From NCBI GenBank assembly GCA_027600665.1, contig JADGJL010000500.1:1-19857 (forward strand): a stretch of 19,857 nucleotides of DNA. Reading direction: 5' to 3'. The notes below the pieces were generated by a model. The model saw nothing but the letters and a program-made list of their open reading frames with translations. It searched no databases and was not told the DNA's origin. This DNA is from Irineochytrium annulatum (Eukaryota; Chytridiomycota; Chytridiomycetes; Chytridiales; Chytridiaceae). Position numbers and translations under genes: made by a program. Shown here in pieces: positions 1-9,600 of the stretch. The first letter of the stretch is position 1; every line of letters begins with the position of its first letter.

Positions 1-122
1 TAATCGTTCTTTCTTAGTTTGTGTTCAGAAGGGTCTGTGTTCGGACGACGGCGTACACGACTTGGCAAAGGCAAGGGTGAGCCGGGTGGTTTATAAGGAA
101 GGGAGAAGATGGGGTGGTCGGC

Positions 123-211
123 ATCTAATTGCTGCCGACTCGCCCCAGGTACAGGTACGAGTGATATTTGAATGAAGAAATAAAGATCTAATTGCTGCCG
201 ACTCGCCCCAG
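123..211. repeat. 26-bp perfect direct repeat, two copies 63 bp apart
   Basis: The 26-bp unit at 123-148 recurs without a mismatch at 186-211. It begins ATCTAATTGCTGCC and ends CTCGCCCCAG. The 37 bp between the copies are unrelated. No inverted termini or coding capacity surround it. It could be a local duplication, a remnant of a dispersed element or a pair of protein-binding sites; nothing here decides. Confidence 0.9.
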
Positions 212-473
212 ATATCTAAATATGATGCTACGCAAGGACGGCTACGGTGCATGCAGAGGCTAATCGTCGTCATCAGGCGGAAATAGAGTCGGAGTTTATG
301 CCGTCAGCGTGCACTGCGTGTTCTATGGTAATCTTTTAGGGTGGCAGGCATGGATCTGGAGTGCTGTCTGGACAGCCCCGGACAGCTGCGGGAGCGGAAA
401 GACAAAGACGCGAAGTTTAACTCTCGCCCGCAGCACGCCACAAAAGGCAGGCGTCCCGTGCGAGTGGCCTGGT

Positions 474-592
474 ATCTTCTCCACCAACGATACGGGTCTG
501 CCCGTCGGTGAGCGCGTGAAGTTTCCGTTGTATAAGCAGCGCTTTATATCGACAATAAATGATCTTCTCCATCAACGATACCGGTCTGCCCG
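474..592. repeat. 31-bp imperfect direct repeat, two copies 88 bp apart
   Basis: Positions 474-504 and 562-592 match at 29 of 31 bases. The shared core runs CAACGATAC and then GGTCTGCCCG. The second copy is followed by different sequence, so the repeat is short and bounded. It is a different sequence from the pair at 123-211, so this spacer holds two independent short duplications. Function unknown. Confidence 0.85.
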
Positions 593-1056
593 CAGCATCC
601 GACTATATTCAATCGGGACGTCCTTGATACGATCAGCATTTCGGCCTTCTGACATCTATAACGCCGAGTAGTTGATCTTGGACGAAATGCGAAGCAGTCA
701 CCCCCACCCGTTGGCTCCACGTCGTCGGCACAAAAAGTACTTGGCGCGGTTCTGTTCTCCGAAGAAAGAGGATTGTAAGCACGTATTAACACATGTACTC
801 TCAATACTGTCGCGCTAACGTTCTTTCGCGTCTACCCCTGTAGCTTTGCTCAGTTCCCTTTAACGAATCAAGAAATAAACGCTTTGAGTGAGAACAGATA
901 TGATCTGGTGTTCCTTCTCGGCGGCGTTGCGATAAGAACGTTGCGATACTATACAAAGTACACGAAGTAGAATGCAAAAGCTAATATCCAGTCAACAACA
1001 TAAAGTAATGATGGACGGCATCATAAGAGAATTAGATCTCGTTCCGACACCGTATT

Positions 1057-2022
1057 TCACTGCTTCTCAGCGGCCTCGGTCTCCCCGGACTCCGTCTCCG
1101 TGTCCTTGGCGAAGTTAATAATCCTCAAGGCGTTCTTTCCATCTGTGTTAGTTAACGATAATGTTAACGACACTCTATTTTCAACAAAAAAAAAATTTCA
1201 AGGCAAGTAAGGGAACTTACCGGCGCGAATTGAAGCGTATGTGATGTTTTTCTCCTCAATCTTTTTGTAAATAAGCTCTCCCTCGACGGCTACAACAGCC
1301 CTGGGTTACGCAGGGAGGCAATACGAATGAGGAAGGACAGCGTCAGCAAGTACACCACGACGCAACCAGAAAGGGATGATCACGCACCCCTTCTTGATGA
1401 AGCTGCTGCTGTAAAACTTCGCCTCTTGGTGGTCGTAATGCTTGATGTTGTGCCAGCAAGGTACCTTGACCTTCTCGCCATCCTTCTTGTAGTTGACCTT
1501 GGTGGTCAGGAGAGTGAACGACCATATGCCCCTCACTGGACCCTCAGCGTTCTCCTGGGAGCCGAAGGCCTTGAACTCGGGCGCCTTGGTGACTTTGCCA
1601 ATGAGGGTCACCTTGTTGAAGGAACCGCCGACGTCATAACCGACGCCTTGGGCAAGAGAGATTAGCCACCGCGAGAACAATACCTTAGACGTTTCGTGGA
1701 CTCACCCTAAGATTTGGGATGGTGGAAGAAGCGAGTTAGAGAATGCAGAGAAGAGAATGTCTGGACGTCACAATCACTGCATGCAACAGGCTTGCACGGC
1801 CGCCAGAGAGCGGGAAAGATGTGGGGCGTCAACGGGAAGACTTTATCCCGTCCCCGTCCTCGACCGCCATGTTGGACGCCATCGCGAACAAGCCTGACCC
1901 GCCCGTCGCGACCACACAGCACACAACGTTCAACTCACCCTCTTCTGCGACACGAGAGCGGGGACAGCAAGGCGGGGCCTGAGGGCGGCGGCGACGGCGT
2001 TGGAGCGGAAGATGGCGTGCAT
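1057..2022 (-). CDS. RIM1: mitochondrial single-stranded DNA-binding protein (SSB/Rim1 type)
   Basis: OB-fold protein that coats single-stranded mtDNA during replication. Exon 1 (2022-1939) encodes a typical matrix-targeting start, MHAIFRSNAVAAALRPRLAV: basic, Ala-rich and without acidic residues. Exon 2 (ending 1388) holds the SSB signature NKVTLIGKVTKAPEFKAF and continues through VPCWHNIKHY and FIKKG. Exon 3 (1300-1221) gives AVVAVEGELIYKK and ITYASIRA. Exon 4 (1142-1057) gives NALRIINF and an acidic tail ending EAAEKQ. Introns 1387-1301 and 1220-1143 fit in phase. The first junction is ambiguous. Joining 1939 to 1683 gives 181 aa but uses a poor acceptor. Two short introns around a one-base exon at 1706, resuming at 1646, give 169 aa and better splice signals. 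Family identity is secure, the 5' structure less so. The symbol is by analogy with yeast. Confidence 0.88.
1706..1706 (-). other. candidate one-nucleotide exon in the mtSSB gene
   Basis: On the minus strand, a branch-point-like CTCTAACTC and a pyrimidine-rich tract lead to a strong acceptor (AATCTTAG) ending at 1707. One G follows, then a consensus donor GTGAGT starting at 1705. The second intron (1705-1647, 59 nt) has its own branch-like GCTAATC and a TCTCTCTTGCCCAAG acceptor. Exon 1 ends in phase 0, and G plus GC restores the GVGYDVGGSFNKV frame. Reading on past 1706 without splicing meets TGA or TAA within a few codons in the relevant frames. Inference from sequence only; transcripts are needed. 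Confidence 0.4.
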
Positions 2023-2512
2023 GTTGGAAGAGACGAGTGGGTTGAGGGATGTAGCGATTGACTGATGAATTTCTCTGGTGTCCGGATCGCATTTATGGGA
2101 GACGATAGGAGATGCTTGGGAATTTTCCTGACAGCGGGGGACAAGACCGCGCGTTACTCGTGCCGGCCCGCTTGGTTAATAGAATATATCGCGGTCGTAA
2201 GAGCTAATTAAAGTTCTTTGCACGCCTATAAACTTGCAAGCCGGACGAGATAGCCTCAACTTTCAACGCGGTGAACCGCCGTATGAACTATCCAAGCTAG
2301 TATCTCAGCAGCTTCATTAAATCGAGTCGGAAAATTGAAAAAACGGAGTTTTCGTTCTTGTCAGGCGCCGACATTCTATCGTCAGTTCATAATACAACAA
2401 TTAAAATTTTGACTGCGAGGACGATCCTCTATTTATTGAAAAAAAAAACCAAAAAAACAAACAAAAACAAAACTTCTGCTGAACACTGACCCGCGCGAAG
2501 GACAGTTCTTCT
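2023..2512. other. intergenic: mtSSB 5' flank and LUC7 3' untranslated region
   Basis: No gene is seen. Both neighbours read leftward, so the left part should carry the mtSSB promoter and the right part the LUC7 3' end. The most distinctive stretch is an A-rich tract at 2439-2472 (T-rich in the LUC7 transcript sense), just before a polyadenylation hexamer at 2432-2437. Confidence 0.6.
2432..2437 (-). terminator. AATAAA polyadenylation signal for LUC7
   Basis: The minus strand reads AATAAA about 75 nt after the LUC7 stop codon, immediately downstream of a T-rich tract. Position and orientation suit 3'-end formation of the LUC7 transcript. The hexamer alone is weak evidence in fungi. Confidence 0.45.
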
Positions 2513-3948
2513 CTAATACGGCCTCGACCGACCCGGCGGCGACCTCGACCTCCTACGATCATAATCCCGCCTCCCGCCACCTCGGTCCCTATCATCATAC
2601 TCATCACGCCGTCTTGCGGTACAACATTCTATCAGGAAAGCACTCTTACGCGCACGCACCTGTCATATCCTCGATTTCCTCTAAATTCCCGGTTGCCGCC
2701 GTAACCGCCACCACCGCCATGACCGCCCCGATAATCCCCACCGCGATCGCCTCGCGGGTAGTCACGATCGCGCGGGTCCGTGCCTCCGCCGCCACGGTCC
2801 CCGCCAGGGCCGCCGCGTCCGTAACCGCCGGTAGGACCATCGTTTCGGTGATCGTTATGCCGGATCCTTCCGGTCCCAAACCCGAGCTTCTGTAGCTCCT
2901 CGAGCTTGTCCCGGATCATTTTAAAGCCCAGATGCATCTGCCGGCGCGAAAACGCGAGCGAGTTGTAAATAACTCAGGAAGATGATCCAGTGCTTACCTT
3001 TCCTTGAAAGTGGTCGGCTTAAAGAGCAACGTCCGAAATTAAATCAATTATCAAGCGAAGTGTAACCTGCCATACCTAGTCGGCGATCGCTGTCAAATAT
3101 CGATAAGAACGCAGAGCAAATGCCACACACGCGAAGCTTTTGGTGCTGAGAGTTGTCGGCGCCAATCATCGCCTTTAGCTCACGCTCCTTGTCGAGTTTT
3201 GTGGCATTGAGCGTGTCGACCTGCCGCATGCTCTCAATCGACTCGTCCACATTCCCCTCCTCGCCGAGCTTTTCGACCTGGCCCGTCAACACGCTGATCT
3301 CGTTCGCTAGGTCGTCGATTTCTTTGGACTGCAGATATTTATTGCGATCCCACGTCCAAGTATCGCAATTATAAACATACCAACTGAGCCACCTTCAGAT
3401 CCTCCGGCGTCTTCTCAAGTCGCTTCCTCGCCTGCTCAATCTTCCTATCGCAATCGCTAATGAACTCAATCAGGCTCCGCGCCCACTCCTCCTCGTATCC
3501 GCCATGATCCTTTCGCGCGATGGCGGCCTCGTACTCCTTCTTCAGCTTCTCCATGTGCTTCCGCGGACACGGGCCCAGGTCGCATTTCTAAGATTTCCTG
3601 CCTCGTCAAGACAACATCCACGCCCGCAGCCGAATAACTACACCTACCGTGTTCGTGAACAAATCATGCGGGCATACTTGACGAACACGTACAATTTTTA
3701 AGGAGAGCAGCGTTAGGGATATCCTTACATCCGCACAGGTAACTTCGGCACACCTGGTTATCCGTGTACGTAACCGTATCCGGCATACCACCTTGCAATG
3801 CCACATGACTTCAACGACATTCACTGACCTCAAAAAAGTACTCACCAAGGCTCTCCTTCCCCATAAGCTGCTCCAGCAGCTGCCTAGATTGCCTAATGAG
3901 TGGGAATCATCACAGACTCCGCGATTCTTGCCTTTGGTAAGCCGCCAT
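2513..3948 (-). CDS. LUC7: LUC7, U1 snRNP component for 5' splice-site recognition
   Basis: Nuclear splicing factor that stabilises U1 snRNA pairing with 5' splice sites. Nine exons: 3948-3932, 3892-3846, 3791-3729, 3676-3648, 3587-3381, 3328-3076, 3017-2998, 2937-2660, 2612-2513; together 1,014 nt, 337 aa. All junctions keep phase. The N-terminus MAAYQRQSRQLLEQLMGK matches the family opening (yeast has AAEQRKLVEQLMG). The first zinc finger reads VCRSYLCGLCPHDLF, then FTNTKCDLGPCPRKH. A charged coiled coil follows, then the second finger LRVCGICSAFLSIFDSDRRL and ADHFQGKMHLGFK. The tail is RGG/RD-rich and ends RRRSRSPPGRSRPY, an RS-like segment. Exon 7 is only 20 nt. Intron 1 appears to be a 39-nt GC-AG intron; the other seven are GT-AG introns of 47-60 nt. 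Identity very secure. Confidence 0.95.
3893..3931 (-). other. 39-nt GC-AG intron in LUC7
   Basis: After ATGGCGGCTTACCAAAG the minus strand reads GCAAGA and the segment ends CTCATTAG. No GT in the interval leaves an intron of reasonable length in the right phase. Removing 3931-3893 joins AG to GCAATC and yields MAAYQRQSRQLLEQLMGK, which fits the LUC7 family start. Retention introduces TGA. The junction bases AGGCAA occur at both edges. GC-AG is the known minor variant handled by the U2-type spliceosome. Confidence 0.65.
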
Positions 3949-4328
3949 TTGGAGGAGATTTTCTAATGAGACACGCAAACTGCTCCACTCAAATGAAAGT
4001 AACTCGCACAGGAGGTCAATAATGTATGTGGTCCTTCTTCGTACTCTCTTCGTAAACTTGCGATAATATAATTGCGTAATTGCTTCCTTACCTGCCTCTT
4101 ACGTAATAATGCGACTTATTATCCTCCAGTTTCAATAACTTTTAAACCATCTATTTTAAATGAGTATTTTCTTGTTTTCTGAAGCTGTTATCCTACGCCT
4201 TTTTTTCGCGTTCAAGCCGCCAGCCGTCATTTTTGTCCACCACTCACTTGCCAAAGGGACCAACGTCAAGTCTGCTCATCAGTCACCCACCGCGCTCGCA
4301 GCAGACTTGTCCCAAACGAGCGCTTGCG
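3949..4328. promoter_or_regulatory. head-to-head promoter region of LUC7 and the RRM gene
   Basis: The 380 bp between two divergent start codons must hold both promoters and both 5' leaders. The stretch around 4020-4210 is AT-rich, with mixed A and T runs. I see no single convincing TATA box or named factor site. Sharing one region suggests co-regulation of two RNA-binding proteins, but that is inference. Confidence 0.5.
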
Positions 4329-6186
4329 ATGGAATTGAAGCCGACTTACGCCAGCGGAGGCGTGCCCGCTCAAACCGTGGGTCCGACGAATGACGAGACC
4401 TCGACTTCCAATGCCAAGCCCGGGGAATCCGTGATGGAGCGGTACGCCAGGCTCAAGAGGCAAATTAAGGTGCTTGTCGACGGCTGGTCGGTCGTCAGGC
4501 GTTGGTCAGGGGGGGGCCCGCTGGTGGCGCGATGCTGCTTATGGGAGCGCGGACCACATCATTATTGGACGGATGGATGGCTACAAGTTGATGTGAGACC
4601 GGCGTTTCGTGCTTGACGCGTGTGGAATACTGGCCGTGAATTCGGTTTGGAGGAGATGGAGGGATTGCGGATGGAATAACAATGACTTGGCTTGTAGTTC
4701 TTTTACCCTTGGCCCCATCTTTCCCTTCTTCACAGTCCTTTGCTCACAAGTTCATCGCAAAAACAGGAGAAAGGCGAGGAGGAGAATGCAGCGCTTTCGG
4801 ACATGGAGCTTTCGTCTAACGACGAGGAGGAATACGCCAAGTACGAGAACTCTGCGCCATCCAACGGACTACACCCGGCGCGGAACCGGAAGCGGCGCGG
4901 GGCCGGCGGAGGCGGTGGCTCGGGGGCGGCGAACGGAGGGTCGGGCTCGACGTCGAAGAAGCGGAAGAAGGGACATCATCAGCAGAACGAGCCGGCGGAG
5001 AGCGAGCGACGGCGTGGGCCGAAGAGGGAGAACTGCAGTCGGACTGGGAACGGGAACGCGTCGGCGCTCGCGTCGAAGGCGGAACCTAGCATGTCGGCGG
5101 CAGCGTCGAAGCCCATAACGGAGGCGCAAGGAGGCGCCGAGGCGGCCGCGGCGGCTGCAGCGGAGGCGGCGGAGCGGAGGGAGCGGAGGCGGCGGTCCGT
5201 CTCATTGTGCTCGAATGAGTCTGTTGACGAGTTTGGGCGCGTCAAGCGCAAGCGGAAGGCGACGGACGAAGAGGGGGGTATAGGAAACGATGAGGACGTG
5301 GGGGCCGTCGGCGGTGGTCGGCGGGGCAGCGGCGCGGCCGGTTGTTGGAACGATGACAACGTGATTTTGCAGAACGGTGGTTGGGGCGGGGCGTGGATTG
5401 GTGATGACGATTATGGAAAGAGAGGCAACTGGGGCAGCAGGAGTCGAAGCAATGACTCACGAGGTTCTCTCGCGAGCGGGGAAGCCGGAATGGGGGCGGG
5501 CGGAGAGGAGGATTTGGAGAACGTGTTTTCGAAACGGGCGGTACATGTCGGGGATTTGCCCCCCGAATGCATGAAGGAGGACTTGAAGGAGTTCTTTGAG
5601 AAGTGTGGGGAGGTGGTCGATGTGAAGTTGTTCCAGAATAAGCCGTAAGTTGTCCAGCTTTTCTGTTTAAGAGCTTTCGTGCTAAAGCTGGCTTCCCATT
5701 CATAGGTCACGTTTTGGCTTCGTCACTTTCGCCTTGAGCAAGTCCATGTTCGAAGCTATTGATACCCTTCACGGCGCAATCCTTCTTGGCTCCCGAATCC
5801 GCGTATCCCGCGCCCGCATCCCCGACTGGCACCACTCCCGAACCAGCGCAAACGGCCGGAAGCCCTCCGGTGCTACCGGCTGGGGTCTTGGGGCCTCTGG
5901 GTTCGCGAACTCTGGCGTATACTCGACGCCGGACTCGTCGGCATACCATGGATTCGAGGGCGGCGGCGGGGCGGGGAAGCGGGGCAGTACGCTAGCGAGT
6001 GTGTCGTTCGAGAGCGAGCTCATGCGGTATGCGTCGCTTGTTGGGGCCGTCGAAGTGGTTGGGACCGTTGGTGGGCGTTCAAAGACGGACGAGATGAAAG
6101 TTAAGGTTGTCGCGAAGGTGAAAAGGGATGGAGATGAGGAGTTGGAGGAGGGCGAGGTGTCGGATGAAGAGGCGGTGGACATTTGA
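4329..6186 (+). CDS. RRM-domain RNA-binding protein with a long charged N-terminus
   Basis: Putative nuclear RNA-binding protein of about 537 aa. Proposed exons: 4329-4469, 4510-4592, 4736-5644, 5706-6186 (1,614 nt, in phase). One RRM spans roughly residues 342-416: RNP2-like VHVGDL, then KEDLKEFFEKCGEVVDVKLF, and RNP1-like RFGFVTFA after the last intron, ending RIRVSRARI. Before it lies a low-complexity region rich in Lys/Arg, Gly and Ala: KKRKKG as a possible nuclear signal, an Ala run near 5149-5175 and RSRSNDSRGS. The C-terminus is acidic (EELEEGEVSDEEAVDI). Exon 2 is inferred: it is open, reads WWRDAAYGSADHIIIGRMDG, and makes both flanking introns (40 and 143 nt) fit in phase. A simpler joint from 4469 to 4767 is also in frame. 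4329 is the first in-frame ATG. No specific orthologue recognised. Confidence 0.82.
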
Positions 6187-6652
6187 AGAAGGGTGTCTTA
6201 ACCTGTTGCTCTTCCTCTGCAAGGACTATCGCCGTTTTGCAAGGTGCAGGACTGCGGAACTGTCGAGTCCGTTCAGCCGCCTGCTCCTTTACTTTTTATT
6301 CTTGTAGATGTGGGTCAGAAGGTCTTACATGGATGGTTGAGCCTAGATTGGCGTCGACGTGATGTGTAGTTTCTCTTGCTGTAGATTCTTAAGGTGCCTG
6401 GTTATTTTGAAGGCCGTTGTTTCCTGGTATTTAAAAAGGCTATTATTTACTGTTTACCGAGGGTTGCATCACCCATGGTAGCCATGGTTGCACGAAAGCG
6501 AGATTGCGTTTCGACCCCATTGGGCACAACGGGTGCCTGACAGTGTTGCACAGAGAGCCCTCTTTGCTGTTCGAGTAAGCCGACAGGCCGGCGTGCAACA
6601 ACGACATAGAGCTGGCCACCACCTGGTAGACTGCGGACCTTCGACACCTGCG
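6187..6652. other. intergenic: RRM 3' end and receptor 5' leader
   Basis: Two plus-strand genes flank this 466-bp spacer. No separate gene is evident. From an ATG at 6488 the frame stays open into the downstream coding sequence, giving a possible 55-residue N-terminal extension that would bury the signal peptide; I read it as leader. A small interrupted palindrome around CCATGGTAGCCATGG lies near 6473-6487. Confidence 0.55.
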
Positions 6653-9600
6653 ATGATGGATCGGATCATGCTCCTGGCGATCGCTCTCTCGATGATGGGC
6701 TCGGCCGCCTTTGCCCAAAGTGAGTGCGATTCGGATGGAGGGGGGAGTTGGGGCCGGCTGACTCGGAGCGGGCATGCGTGCATGCAAATGGGACGCTGGT
6801 TGGGAGGTGCGCGGGTCAGGGAGGCCTCCTCGACGGCATGGTGCTATCCTTTTCCGGGGAACTAACCTGTTTTTAATCCCTCGCAGCCACCATCAATGTC
6901 TTCATGAAGGCGTTCAACAGCGCTGCGGCCCAGGAGGCAGCCCTGTTGGCGCCTTACCTCTCCCAGTTTACACAGCAGAGCAACATCACGATCGTGACAA
7001 ATATACTTAACGACCCCAGCCCGGAGAGCTACCTCGCGGACCTCACGGCGTCGATTCAGAACCCGAATGCGGGCGTTGACGTGTACCTCGTCGAAGAGAG
7101 CTGGACGACTTCGCTCGCGCCGTACTTCCTTGACATGCTCAGAATTCCCGGGTTTGAGTTTATCACCGACTTCGTGGCGCAGCAGATGAATCAGATTACG
7201 GCTTTGGACACCGTCGCGGGACCGTTGGGTGGGTGGCATGTGATTTGAAGGAAGCGGATTGATGTACTCATTTACTTCCTATTCTTTATGAACAGTTGCC
7301 TTGCCGCTCTGGGCCGATTACGGCATTCTTTATTACCGATCAGATGTGTTGGCGGATTTGGGCATCCCAGTCCCTCAGACGTGGAATGATATTACCAATG
7401 CGTGCGCTACATTCAACAAGTCAGCTCATGCAGCTGCTATAAAGTATTGCTTTGTCACCGGTTTCCAGAGTGAGTTCGCTTTTTGTTGAAATCTACCCAT
7501 GTATTGCGAATATTGATCGTTAACCCAGACCAATCTGCGGTCGCCACTGGCTCCCAATGGCTCGTCTCCGCAACGAACAACCCATTTATTGGTCCGGGCG
7601 GGACCTTTAACTTTCAGGACCCTGCATTCGCCGCCGTCCTCCAAACCTTCAAAAACTGGACTAACCTTGGCTACATTGACAAAAATGTTTTGTCCTTCAG
7701 CGCCGGCGACGCCGCGACCGCCTGGGAGGCGGGGCAGGCTCTGTTCTACCAGGGCTTTGTCACGAACTTCTACCCTTCGATGCAGTCGTCGGCCATCGGC
7801 GGAACGGAGACGACTAGGAAGTTTAACATGACGCAGGTTCCTGGGTTAAACCTTGGGATGTCTGTGGCAGTGGTAGGGGGTTACCACCTCGCCATAAGCA
7901 ACACGACGAAACACCCGAAGGAGGCACTTCAAGCGATTCAGTTCCTTACGACGCAGGCCGTGCAAGAGACGAGGGCGACCCTCGGTATTCCCCCTTCGTA
8001 CAAGGCGTCGTACAACAGTGAGTCCATTTTATCTTGAATGTTTAGGATTATTTCTAACGATCTCTCGTGCCATTTACCAGACGCGACCCTTTGCAAATCC
8101 TTCATCCCTTGCCTGACGGTGAATGCCACCCAAAACGTTCATGTGTACACGGAACCGGCTGATAAGCTTGGCGTGAAATGGCTTCCAGTCGCCGACTTCC
8201 TTGTCGGCGCGCTCCTCCAGTTCTTCCGTGCTGACCCCGCCGTCACTGCCGTCCAGGCCCTGCAAATGGCCCAGGCGGCCCTGCAGGCTCAGCTCGGCCT
8301 CAACCCGAACGGAACCGCGACATCCCCGAACACCTCTGGCACCAACAAACCCCCAACGACTACTACAAACTCTCTTTCCGGCGCCGACTCTGGCTCTACC
8401 TCCACCGCCAGCAGCCCCGCCGTGATCGGCATCTCGATCGCTGTCGGCTGCCTTGTCTTCATCGGACTCATCGTCGGCTGCTTTATCATGCAGCGTCGGG
8501 CCGGCCGATGGCCCTACACCGCCGATGAGGACGAAAAGACCGTTGAGCAACGCGAGGGGGGTCTTCGCATGCCCGGTTCCCCAGGCACGCAAGTCAACTC
8601 GGCCGGGAAAGAGGACTTCACGTGGGAGCCAAACCAGAATGTCCAGAGCGTCATGCACTCCAACAAGTCGTTCGTGTTTGCATCGGACTACGACGCGGGC
8701 AGCAGGGTCGGCACCCTCCCGCACCCGGCAGCGGCGAACACGGGCGCGCAGGCGCCGTATACGGCGCATCTGTCGTTGTACAGCGACACGACCGTCGCGA
8801 ACGGCGTCCGGCATGTCGCGAGCCCTCTCCCTCCGTTCATTAGCCCGACCGCCATGGGTGCCGGTGGCGCCGCAGCCGCGGCGACGGCGACCTCGTCTTA
8901 CATCCGCTCGCCCGGTTCCCTAGACCACAACTACAGCGCAAACGCAGCGGACCTCGCGCGGGCGCCAAGCCCGAGCGTGATGAGCGACCAGGGCTACGCT
9001 ACGCCGCAGAGAGGTGTGCAACTGGGCAGGGCGGGGGCGGGTGTCGTGAGCCCGATCACGGAGAGCATGGGGAAGCGGCATGAGGTCGTGCATCCGTATG
9101 AGCCGGCACAAGAGGATGAGATGGCGCTCCGACCGGGGAACCTGGTGATGTTGAAGACGGCTTACGATGGTGAGTGCTCTCTGCCTTGTTTGTACGGTTA
9201 TTGCTGTATGGTTCTGACCTGGATTTTTTTTTGTTCTGCCAGATGGATACGCATTTGGTGAGATGGACACCCCGAACGGCATCGTCTCGGGCGTGTTCCC
9301 GCTCGCATGTCTCCTGCCCAACAGCACCCCCGCAGGAGTCGCGGCTCCCTCTGCCGCCTTTGATGCGGCCTCCGAGACCGGCCATTCCCCCTCCATCCTC
9401 TCAAGCCCGCGCTACAACCCTTCTTCGTCAGGCCCGTCAAACCTCACGTTCCAGCCCATCAGCCCCGTGCCCACTGGGACGGCCATGTCCACTACCTCTA
9501 ACTCGACGGAGGGCGTTCCTGAAACTATGCTGTTGCACGGCCGGATTACAGAGGAGAGCTACCTGAAGCTCATGGCCGAGAAAAAGGAGAAGGAGGCCAA

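Larger units (their letters stand above)
1..1056. other. left intergenic region without a supported gene
   Basis: I find no open frame here with recognisable protein content, no tRNA-like fold and no transposase or reverse transcriptase motif. Translations of the longer frames (for example plus-strand 309-671) show no family signature. The right part is the 3' flank of the minus-strand mtSSB gene; no AATAAA signal is visible there. Two pairs of direct repeats, listed separately, are the only structure that stands out. Confidence 0.6.

Noticed and set aside
2439..2472. A-rich tract as a retroposon poly-A tail
   Set aside because: It lies in the LUC7 3' UTR next to a polyadenylation hexamer, reads as T-rich in the transcript sense, and has no target-site duplication or reverse-transcriptase remnant beside it.
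4609..5703. Several long frames on both strands over the RRM gene (for example 4609-5118 plus and 5242-5703 minus)
   Set aside because: They are Arg/Ser/Pro-rich shadows of a low-complexity, stop-poor coding region. Only the frame leading into RNP1 and RNP2 has domain content.
8074..8814. 246-codon minus-strand frame
   Set aside because: It is antisense to the GC-rich exon 5 of the receptor gene, is Arg/Gly-biased and has no motif. The plus strand there encodes a clear binding domain, stalk and membrane span.
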